Origin: Pseudomonadota bacterium
GTDB lineage: Bacteria; Pseudomonadota; Gammaproteobacteria; Burkholderiales; Burkholderiaceae_B
Direction of reading: 5' to 3'
NCBI GenBank assembly: GCA_023422555.1
Contig: JAFAGQ010000356.1
Location: 1-6,349, forward strand
DNA length: 6,349 nucleotides
A model generated the notes under the pieces. It made no database searches and was not told where the DNA came from. It saw only the letters and a program-made list of their open reading frames with translations. Positions 1 through 5,679 of the stretch are shown piece after piece. The translations under genes and the position numbers were made by a program. The first letter of the stretch is position 1, and each line of letters begins with the position of its first letter.

Positions 1-26
1 AAAATAATATATTCATAAAATCATAA

Positions 27-66
27 AGTTAACCTGGATCATTAAGAGTTAACCCTGATATTCACC
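27..66. repeat. Tandem pair of AGTTAACC sites upstream of putP, possible operator
   Basis: AGTTAACC occurs at 27-34 and again at 47-54, exactly 20 bp start to start, or about two helical turns. A shared GAT follows at the same offset in both copies (37-39 and 57-59), so each half-site is somewhat longer than the 8-bp core. Each core contains the palindrome GTTAAC. The pair lies just upstream of the putative -10 hexamer at 82-87, where an activator or repressor dimer would bind on one face of the helix. The bases are seen directly; an operator role for proline or osmotic control is inference, and no regulator can be named. Confidence 0.4.
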
Positions 67-81
67 GTCTTGCGTTTTCCG

Positions 82-87
82 TACAAT
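82..87 (+). promoter_or_regulatory. Candidate -10 hexamer TACAAT for putP
   Basis: TACAAT matches the sigma-70 -10 consensus at five of six positions and would place the transcription start near 94, giving a leader of about 30 nt before the putP start codon. There is no good -35 at 17 bp; the nearest partial match is TTCACC at 61-66 with a short 15-bp spacer. A weak -35 would be consistent with dependence on an activator at the AGTTAACC pair, but that is inference. Confidence 0.4.
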
Positions 88-123
88 CCGGGCTTTCAAC
101 TCACGAAAAACAGGGAACGAGGA

Positions 124-1623
124 ATGAGTGACATTAACCCAATGGTCATCACGTTCGCCATATATCTGATCGTGGTACTCGCCGTCGGATTTATCGCATA
201 CTTTTCAACACGTAATTTTGACGATTACATTCTTGGTGGTCGCAGCCTGGGCAGTTTTGTGACTGCGCTGTCTGCCGGGGCATCCGATATGTCCGGCTGG
301 CTGCTGATGGGATTGCCCGGCGCCATTTATCTGGCCGGCCTTTCCGAAGCATGGATTGCCATCGGTCTCACCGTTGGCGCGTATTTCAACTGGCTGCTGG
401 TGTCAGGCAGATTGCGCATGCACACTGAATACAACAACAATGCGCTTACGCTGCCTGAGTATTTTCACCATCGCTTTGGCGCAGGCAGCATCATCATGAA
501 AGTGGTTGCTGCAGCCATTATTCTGTTCTTCTTCACCATCTATTGTGCCTCTGGCATTGTGGCCGGTGCCCGACTGTTTGAAAGCCTCTTTCATGTCGAC
601 TACACCACTGCCATGTGGCTGGGCGCAGGTGCCACCATTATCTACACCTTTATCGGCGGCTTCCTGGCGGTGAGCTGGACCGATACCATTCAGGCCTCAC
701 TCATGTTCTTCGCCCTGATCCTGACACCCATCATGGTGCTGATCGGTCTGGGGGATATGTCTTCGGTTATGGCTACCATGGATCAGGCTGCCGCTGCGGC
801 AGGCAAAAATTACTCCAGCCTGATTTCAGGTGGCAGCTTCATTGCCATTGTGAGTGCTGCTGCGTGGGGTCTGGGCTATTTTGGTCAGCCACATATTCTG
901 GCTCGCTTCATGGCTGCCGACTCCGTTAAAAGCCTGAAGAAAGCACGTCGTATCGGTATGACCTGGATGATACTCTGCCTGGCCGGTGCCGTTGCTGTCG
1001 GCTATTTCGGTATTGCATGGTTTCAACTGCATCCTGAACAGGCTGGTGAAGTCACCAAAAACAGTGAACGGATTTTTATTGAACTGGCACAGATCCTGTT
1101 CAATCCCTGGATTGCAGGTGTGATTCTTTCTGCAATTCTGGCCGCCGTCATGAGTACCCTCAGCTGCCAGTTGCTGGTTTGCTCCAGCGCTATTACAGAA
1201 GACTTTTATAAAGGTTTTATTCGTCCTCTTGCATCCCAGAAAGAACTGGTATGGATTGGTCGTGTGATGGTTCTTGTGATCTCTCTGGTTGCCATCTGGA
1301 TCGCGTCCGATCCCGACAGCCGGGTTCTTGGTCTGGTGGCCTATGCATGGGCCGGCTTCGGCGCAGCATTCGGACCTGTTATTATCCTGTCCGTCTTCTG
1401 GCGTCGCATGAACGCTGCTGGCGCGCTGGCAGGTATGATTGTGGGCGCACTGGTCGTCGTTCTATGGAAACAGTACAGCGGCAGCGAACTGTATGAGATT
1501 GTTCCTGGCTTTATTGCCGGCATGATTACGATTGTGATTGTGTCGCTGATAACCAAAGCGCCTGCACAGTCCGTCGTCGAGAACTTCGATCGTGCCGATC
1601 GCGACTTCAAAAACGCGGTGTAA
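124..1623 (+). CDS. putP: Sodium/proline symporter PutP
   Basis: Inner-membrane Na+:proline symporter of the sodium:solute symporter (SSS, LeuT-fold) family, importing proline as a carbon/nitrogen source or osmolyte. The 499-residue product is close to the 502 residues of E. coli PutP and follows its sequence almost block for block: NFDDYILGGRSLG at 31-43, GASDMSGWLLMGLPGA at 52-67, HTEYNNNALTLP at 100-111, GYFGQPHILARFMAADS at 251-267, and AAVMSTLSCQLLVCSSAITED at 340-360. Asp55 and Ser57, known Na+/proline-site residues in E. coli, fall at the same numbers here, and the S-T pair of the Na+ site is at 344-345. About 13 hydrophobic segments are present. ATG 124 is preferred over an upstream TTG at 70: it has AGGGA at 112-116 with a 7-nt gap, and its numbering matches E. 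coli. The gene appears monocistronic, with a terminator behind it. No putA (proline dehydrogenase) is visible beside it. Confidence 0.97.
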   Translation: MSDINPMVITFAIYLIVVLAVGFIAYFSTRNFDDYILGGRSLGSFVTALSAGASDMSGWLLMGLPGAIYLAGLSEAWIAIGLTVGAYFNWLLVSGRLRMHTEYNNNALTLPEYFHHRFGAGSIIMKVVAAAIILFFFTIYCASGIVAGARLFESLFHVDYTTAMWLGAGATIIYTFIGGFLAVSWTDTIQASLMFFALILTPIMVLIGLGDMSSVMATMDQAAAAAGKNYSSLISGGSFIAIVSAAAWGLGYFGQPHILARFMAADSVKSLKKARRIGMTWMILCLAGAVAVGYFGIAWFQLHPEQAGEVTKNSERIFIELAQILFNPWIAGVILSAILAAVMSTLSCQLLVCSSAITEDFYKGFIRPLASQKELVWIGRVMVLVISLVAIWIASDPDSRVLGLVAYAWAGFGAAFGPVIILSVFWRRMNAAGALAGMIVGALVVVLWKQYSGSELYEIVPGFIAGMITIVIVSLITKAPAQSVVENFDRADRDFKNAV

Positions 1624-1684
1624 ACGGTCAGTAACGTATTGGTAGAGAAGCCAGATCGGTTTTTATCCATCCGGCCACACCTTC

Positions 1685-1721
1685 AAATGCCTCGGTTCAG
1701 TACTGGACCGGGGCATTTTTT
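1685..1721 (+). terminator. Intrinsic terminator of putP
   Basis: AAATGCC at 1685-1691 pairs with GGCATTT at 1712-1718. The stem continues inward through a T-G wobble and CGGT/ACCG (1693-1696 with 1707-1710), giving about 12 pairs around the loop at 1697-1706. The descending arm runs into a T tract (1716-1721). This is a textbook rho-independent terminator about 60 bp after the putP stop codon, and it separates putP from the regulator gene downstream. Confidence 0.88.
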
Positions 1722-1731
1722 CTGGTGAATG

Positions 1732-1746
1732 GCGTAAGCTTTACGC
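1732..1746. promoter_or_regulatory. Short palindrome upstream of the LysR-type gene, possible operator
   Basis: GCGTAA (1732-1737) and TTACGC (1741-1746) form a perfect 6-bp dyad around GCT. It lies about 60 bp upstream of the preferred start of the LysR-type gene and past the putP terminator, where a self-regulatory site of such a protein would be expected. It does not show a clear T-N11-A LysR core, so it could be another factor's site or chance. Confidence 0.22.
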
Positions 1747-1806
1747 AACAGGTTTGCTGATTTGTCCAATTGCAGACGTCATTAACGACACTTGCCCATA
1801 CAATGT

Positions 1807-2796
1807 ATGCAGGTAACCGCCCTTTCACCATTCACTCAGATTTGTCTCTTGAAAACCCGCCAGCCGCTACCTCCTTTGAACAGTCTCAAGGCCTTCGAGG
1901 CCACAGCGAGACTCAAATCCATGGCGCTGGCCGCCAGGGAGCTGCACGTCACGCCGTCGGCCATCAGTCAGCAAATCAAGCAACTGGAGCATTACCTGGG
2001 ACAGCGCGTCATCATTCAATCGCGCAGCGGACTGGTACTGACGCCCTACGGCAAAGAGGCCTTGCCCAGACTTTCGCAGGGCTTCGATCTGCTTGCCGGC
2101 TCTTTTCATCACCCGCGCGATCCCTTGCTGGTCCGGGTCAGCGTGCTGCCTTCATTTGCGCGCTTCTGGCTCAATCCGCGGCTGCCTGGCTTCTTTCGCC
2201 AGCATCCGACCGTTAGGCTGGACATTGACAGTTCGCCGACACTGATCGATTTCACTTTCGATGATCTGGACCTGGCAATCCGCTATGGCAAAGGGAATTA
2301 CGAAACCCCACTTTGCGATACGCTGATGAAGGAAGTCCATCAGGCCGTGTGCACCCCAAGGCAATATCCCGCGTGGGCGCCGTTAATCGAATCCGGCGAA
2401 TTTGAACGTCTGCCGCTGATTGCCGACCGGGGCATGCTGGGCGGAGATGATCAGGATGTGACCTGGCGCGAGTGGCTGCATGCAAAAGCGCCCCAGGCCT
2501 CACTGCCCGAATACCGGATCACGTACACTGATTCAGGACTATCCGTTGATGCAGCGCTGGCCCATCAGGGCATGCTGCTGGGCAGACTGGTTCTGCTGGA
2601 ACCCTTCATGACAGACGGCAGACTGATTCCCCTGGATCCCACCATGCTGCGATCGGAACTGGGTTACTACCTTCTGGGCCCGTCCCTTGCGGGGCTGTCC
2701 GAAGGTGCACAAAAATTTCGGACCTGGTTGCTGCAGGAAGCCGCCAGCTTCCAGCTGCGCCAGCATCCCCAGTCACCCGGCTTTTCTGAAAGATAA
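1807..2796 (+). CDS. LysR-type transcriptional regulator, GcvA/GcdR-like
   Basis: Cytoplasmic DNA-binding regulator of the LysR family. With the ATG at 1807 the product has 329 residues. The N-terminal winged HTH spans about 22-83: PPLNSLKAFEATARLKSMALAAREL is followed by the recognition-helix region VTPSAISQQIKQLEHYLG, then RSGLVLTPYGKEAL. The effector domain from about 107 opens with VRVSVLPSFARFWLNPRLPGF and contains IDFTFDDLDLAIRYGKG (147-163), which is typical of the GcvA/GcdR/TrpI type of periplasmic-binding-like domain. The ligand cannot be told. The start is uncertain: 1807 leaves about 15 more residues before the HTH than usual and lacks a clear ribosome site. TTG 1849 would give the family-like start MKTRQPLPPLN, and TTG 1792 would be longer. 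A TACAAT (1799-1804) sits directly over the ATG; if it is the real -10, translation must begin downstream. The gene converges on the exporter gene, whose stop lies 28 bp away. A link to putP or the exporter is unproven. Confidence 0.92.
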   Translation: MQVTALSPFTQICLLKTRQPLPPLNSLKAFEATARLKSMALAARELHVTPSAISQQIKQLEHYLGQRVIIQSRSGLVLTPYGKEALPRLSQGFDLLAGSFHHPRDPLLVRVSVLPSFARFWLNPRLPGFFRQHPTVRLDIDSSPTLIDFTFDDLDLAIRYGKGNYETPLCDTLMKEVHQAVCTPRQYPAWAPLIESGEFERLPLIADRGMLGGDDQDVTWREWLHAKAPQASLPEYRITYTDSGLSVDAALAHQGMLLGRLVLLEPFMTDGRLIPLDPTMLRSELGYYLLGPSLAGLSEGAQKFRTWLLQEAASFQLRQHPQSPGFSER

Positions 2797-2824
2797 TTTT
2801 CCGACCTGACCCACCTGAATTATT

Positions 2825-3757
2825 TCAACTATGAACATCCGCGCATTTGCGAGTCGCGGCCGGCGCCGCCACTGGCATCTTCACTGTTGTGTTACGCGCA
2901 TTGGCCACTCCGGCCACCAGGATCATGACGATACCCAGCCATTGCCAGCCGCCCAGCTGATGGCCGAAGGCAAAATAATCTGCAATGACAGCAACGACGG
3001 GATACACATAAGACAGGATGGCAATCTTGCTGACCGGCAACGTCTGATAGGCTGAATAGATCAGGATGTACATCAGAAATGTGTGAAACACGCCCATGGT
3101 GACAACGCAGGCCCACTGCAACGACGTTTGCGGCATCTGGTCGAACGCCATGATCGGCGCAAGAAAGACCAGACCGACACCCAGCTGGCACATGGCCACC
3201 ACGTGCGGTTTGATTCCCTTGAGTTTCTTGGTGGTGACAGTCAGCCCGGAATAAAGCAGTGCCGCCAGCAGTGCAAAACCGGCACCCTGCAGAAAAAGCA
3301 GATCGACTTCAATGCCCATGAGTGCCGGCAGTACGATCAGCACTACACCACCAAAAGCCAGCACGGCCAGCATCACCTGCCTGGGCGTAATGCGTTCGCC
3401 AAACAGCAGGGGACCTGCCAGCAACAGAAAAAACGGCTGAGTGTTGTAAATCACGGTGCCCACGCCAATACCTGCATGCATATACGAAGCGAACAATGCC
3501 GCCCAGTTCAGCACCAGCACCACCCCACTGGCAGCAAGAAGAAACCATTGCATTCGTGATACGTGGCGCAGGTTCAGATAACCTTTGGCAAAGCAAAAAG
3601 CAAGCAGACACAGCCCGCCAATCAGGCAGCGCCAGAATCCAACATTAAAAGGATTCTGTCCTGACCACACAACGAACAGCCCGATCGTGCCGGACATTGC
3701 CATGCCAAGGATCAGCTGCAGCTGCCCGACGTTCTCACTCTTTATTCCATCTGTCAT
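2825..3757 (-). CDS. EamA/DMT-family inner-membrane transporter
   Basis: A 310-residue member of the drug/metabolite transporter superfamily with two EamA repeats and about ten hydrophobic helices (roughly 11-31, 39-57, 71-90, 95-118, 127-145, 154-173, 185-204, 213-235, 241-263, 269-287). Such proteins commonly export amino acids or other small metabolites; the substrate here cannot be assigned. Repeat 1 ends in the usual FGERITPRQ motif (119-127, Glu121). The equivalent place in repeat 2 reads FGHQLGGWQWLG, with His266 where Glu is more common. The positively charged loop TKKLKGIKPH (176-185) marks the junction between repeats. The start codon ATG (complement of 3755-3757) has AGGA five bases upstream (complement of 3763-3766), preceded by GGAG. 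The polar tail after 288 is short and poorly conserved in character. The gene is transcribed divergently from the gntP-type gene and converges with the LysR-type gene; no terminator is visible in the 28 bp between them. Confidence 0.93.
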   Translation of the reverse strand: MTDGIKSENVGQLQLILGMAMSGTIGLFVVWSGQNPFNVGFWRCLIGGLCLLAFCFAKGYLNLRHVSRMQWFLLAASGVVLVLNWAALFASYMHAGIGVGTVIYNTQPFFLLLAGPLLFGERITPRQVMLAVLAFGGVVLIVLPALMGIEVDLLFLQGAGFALLAALLYSGLTVTTKKLKGIKPHVVAMCQLGVGLVFLAPIMAFDQMPQTSLQWACVVTMGVFHTFLMYILIYSAYQTLPVSKIAILSYVYPVVAVIADYFAFGHQLGGWQWLGIVMILVAGVANARNTTVKMPVAAPAATRKCADVHS

Positions 3758-3784
3758 GATTTTCCTGCTCCAAAGTTAAGGCCT

Positions 3785-3813
3785 ATTCTGAAGATTTGAC
3801 TGACCCGGAGCAA
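3785..3813 (-). promoter_or_regulatory. Candidate promoter of the EamA gene
   Basis: Reading the minus strand, TTGCTC (complement of 3808-3813) and CAGAAT (complement of 3785-3790) are separated by exactly 17 bp. Transcription would start near 3778, giving a leader of about 20 nt that carries the ribosome site. The hexamers match consensus only at three and four of six positions, so this is the best candidate rather than a firm call. Confidence 0.28.
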
Positions 3814-3858
3814 GCGACTTTTTCTAAAGCCTGTTTATTTTTTCTTGGAAAAGAAACG

Positions 3859-3967
<109 letters not shown>

Positions 3968-4000
3968 TTATGACTTATGGCACTTGCCCTCTTATGCCAA

Positions 4001-4014
4001 ACGAAATATTCCGA
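4001..4014. promoter_or_regulatory. ACGAAATATTCCGA element upstream of the gntP-type gene
   Basis: This 14-mer recurs with one mismatch at 5579-5592, upstream of the siderophore receptor gene. Here it ends 34 bp before the putative -10 hexamer at 4049; at the other site the gap is 41 bp, a difference of 7 bp. It may be a shared protein-binding site just upstream of the core promoter. The match is seen directly; a regulatory role is inference. Confidence 0.3.
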
Positions 4015-4048
4015 CTCCATTCTGAGGCGCGTTCAGGAATTTTTAAGA

Positions 4049-4054
4049 TACAAT
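4049..4054 (+). promoter_or_regulatory. Candidate -10 hexamer TACAAT for the gntP-type gene
   Basis: TACAAT in the context AAGATACAAT gives a good sigma-70 -10 element, with a start expected near 4061 and a leader of about 57 nt. No convincing -35 is found at 16-18 bp (the region reads GGCGCG), so an activator may be needed. The A/T-rich stretch directly upstream (4039-4047) would favour melting. Confidence 0.35.
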
Positions 4055-4117
4055 CGCCCCGATCATCAGCAATATTTTATTTCCGCCTCCCATCGACACT
4101 GAATTAGGACTACTGAC

Positions 4118-5476
4118 ATGTACCTGGTCGTCATTCTTGCCATACTGATTGCACTTATCGTTGTGGCAACAACCAAACTCAAACTTCATCCATTTCTTGC
4201 CCTGCTTGCGGCCGCCTTTATCGGCGGCTTCATGTATCAGGTTCCACTGCTGGATATCGTCAAGCACATCACCACAGGCTTTGGCGGCATCATGGGCAGT
4301 ATCGGGATTGTGATTGTCCTGGGTACCATTATCGGCGTCATTCTGGAAAAAACCGGCGCAGCCATTACCATGGCGGACACCATCATCAAAATGCTGGGCA
4401 ACCGTTTCCCGACGCTGACCATGTCCGTGATCGGCTATCTGGTCTCCATCCCGGTATTCTGCGACTCAGGTTATGTGATTCTGAATTCCCTGAAAGAAGC
4501 CATTGCCAAACGCATGAATGTGTCGCTCATCGCCATGAGTGTTGCGCTGGCAACAGGGCTGTACGCCACGCATACGTTTGTGCCACCCACACCCGGACCC
4601 ATAGCGGCCGCCGGCAATCTGGGACTGGGCGACAATCTGGGACTGGTGATTCTGGTAGGTCTGGTTGTTGCGGCCGTCACGGCACTGGCCGGCCTGCTTT
4701 GGGCCAACATCTTTCTGAAAAAGGACATTGAACTGGAAGCGCCCGTCGTTTCCAGCGCACCCAATCAGGGCCTGATGAAAACCCGCGAGGAATACGGCGT
4801 GCTGCCCAGCGCGACACAGGCGTTCACGCCTATCTTCCTGCCCATCATTCTGATCTGCATCGGCTCTGTTGTCGCCTTTCCCAGCAAACCGCTGGGCGAA
4901 GGCATGCTTGCCAACATTCTGCTGTTCCTGGGACACCCTGTGGTTGCTCTGCTCGCAGGCATGATCTCGGCTATGTTCCTTCTCAAGGGTAATGGCAAAC
5001 GCCAGCAGTTTCATGATTATGTGGCTGAAGGCCTGACCAGCGCAGCACCCATTCTGCTGATCACCGGCGCAGGCGGCGCTTTCGGCGCCATTCTGAAAGT
5101 CACACCGCTGGGCGATTATATTGGTACAACCCTGTCAGCAATGGGTATCGGCCTGTTCATGCCCTTCATTGTTTCGGCCGCTCTGAAAACCGCTCAGGGG
5201 TCCACAACGGTCGCGCTGGTGACCACGTCGGCTCTGGTCGCCCCCATGCTGGGTCAGCTGGGTCTGGACAGTGAGATGGGACGTGTCCTGACGGTGATGG
5301 CCATCGGCGCCGGCGGCATGACCGTCTCACACGCAAACGACAGCTTCTTCTGGGTGGTGACCCAGTTCAGTCGCATGCGCGTATCCACCGCCTATTACGC
5401 ACAGACTGTTGCGACCCTGATTCAGGGTGTGGTCGGCATGATTACAATATGGCTGCTGAGCCTGGTTCTGCTGTAA
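4118..5476 (+). CDS. GntP-family gluconate/sugar-acid:H+ symporter
   Basis: Inner-membrane permease of the GntP family (gluconate, glycerate, D-serine or related hydroxy/sugar-acid uptake with protons). Its 452 residues match the family size (E. coli GntP and DsdX are about 445). Family signatures are clear: HPFLALLAAAFIGG (24-37), GFGGIMGSIGIVIVLGTIIG (54-73), SIPVFCDSGYVIL (110-122), THTFVPPTPGPIAAAGNLG (151-169), ITGAGGAFGAILK (315-327), TAQGSTTVALVTT (358-370) and GAGGMTVSHANDSFFWVVTQF (397-417). About 12-14 hydrophobic segments are present, with a polar cytoplasmic-type loop at about 200-232. The start ATG 4118 has TAGGA at 4105-4109, an 8-nt gap, and no competing upstream start. Exact substrate cannot be assigned: no kinase, dehydratase or other catabolic gene is adjacent, which argues against calling it gntT or dsdX. 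It is apparently monocistronic, with a hairpin after the stop. Confidence 0.95.
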   Translation: MYLVVILAILIALIVVATTKLKLHPFLALLAAAFIGGFMYQVPLLDIVKHITTGFGGIMGSIGIVIVLGTIIGVILEKTGAAITMADTIIKMLGNRFPTLTMSVIGYLVSIPVFCDSGYVILNSLKEAIAKRMNVSLIAMSVALATGLYATHTFVPPTPGPIAAAGNLGLGDNLGLVILVGLVVAAVTALAGLLWANIFLKKDIELEAPVVSSAPNQGLMKTREEYGVLPSATQAFTPIFLPIILICIGSVVAFPSKPLGEGMLANILLFLGHPVVALLAGMISAMFLLKGNGKRQQFHDYVAEGLTSAAPILLITGAGGAFGAILKVTPLGDYIGTTLSAMGIGLFMPFIVSAALKTAQGSTTVALVTTSALVAPMLGQLGLDSEMGRVLTVMAIGAGGMTVSHANDSFFWVVTQFSRMRVSTAYYAQTVATLIQGVVGMITIWLLSLVLL

Positions 5477-5514
5477 TCATCACGGCGCATTAACGTCAAC
5501 ATATAACGGCACAA

Positions 5515-5536
5515 GCCGGTGACCCCATTCACCGGC
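5515..5536 (+). terminator. Hairpin after the gntP-type gene, possible terminator
   Basis: GCCGGTGA (5515-5522) pairs perfectly with TCACCGGC (5529-5536) around a 6-nt loop, 38 bp after the stop codon. The stem is strong but no T tract follows (the next bases are GGCCGCAAG), so it may be a factor-assisted terminator or a 3'-end stabilising hairpin instead of a standard intrinsic terminator. Confidence 0.5.
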
Positions 5537-5578
5537 GGCCGCAAGACCCTTCTCCGGCTGTCTTCCCGACAATAGCAT

Positions 5579-5592
5579 ACGAAATACTCCGA
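5579..5592. promoter_or_regulatory. ACGAAATACTCCGA element upstream of the siderophore receptor
   Basis: Thirteen of 14 bases match the element at 4001-4014 before the gntP-type gene. It ends 12 bp before the inverted repeat at 5605-5629 and 41 bp before the putative -10 at 5634. It may be a shared site for a global or family regulator. Function is unknown. Confidence 0.3.
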
Positions 5593-5604
5593 AATTCATA
5601 CGCA

Positions 5605-5639
5605 TTAAATAAGACTCATTCTTATTTAAAACCTACAAT
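5605..5639 (+). promoter_or_regulatory. Fur-box-like operator and -10 hexamer of the receptor gene
   Basis: TTAAATAAGA (5605-5614) and TCTTATTTAA (5620-5629) form a perfect 10-bp inverted repeat around CTCAT. The A/T-rich dyad with a central TCATTCTTAT resembles Fur-binding sequences found before siderophore receptor genes, though it matches the classical consensus only in part. It covers the place of the -35 of a promoter whose -10 would be TACAAT at 5634-5639, so Fe-Fur binding would block polymerase. The receptor gene downstream fits iron repression. The dyad is seen; Fur as its ligand is inference from family knowledge and context. Confidence 0.62.
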
Positions 5640-5679
5640 TTCAATCTGATGACAACAGTCACTGGAACGTTAATTGTTT

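Noticed and set aside
70..123. TTG-initiated N-terminal extension of putP
   Set aside because: It adds 18 residues absent from E. coli PutP, overlaps the putative promoter, and ATG 124 has a better-placed AGGGA and matching residue numbering.
1770..2216. 148-residue open frame overlapping the LysR-type gene
   Set aside because: It lies in another frame of a clearly recognisable HTH-coding region and its translation has no family features.
2850..2875. GC-rich hairpin (GCGGC/GCCGC) near the 3' end of the EamA gene
   Set aside because: It lies inside the coding region, has a short stem and lacks a T tract on the minus strand.
3083..3559. 158-residue plus-strand open frame opposite the EamA gene
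   Set aside because: It is rich in His, Gln and Lys with no hydrophobic or domain pattern, as expected from the reverse complement of a membrane-protein gene.
3841..3856. TTTCTT-GGAA-AAGAAA hairpin in the divergent intergenic region
   Set aside because: Short A/T-only stem without a following T tract in either direction; no gene ends nearby, so not called a terminator.
4466..5014. 182-residue minus-strand open frame opposite the gntP-type gene
   Set aside because: Antisense shadow of a conserved transporter gene; no ribosome site or recognisable domain.
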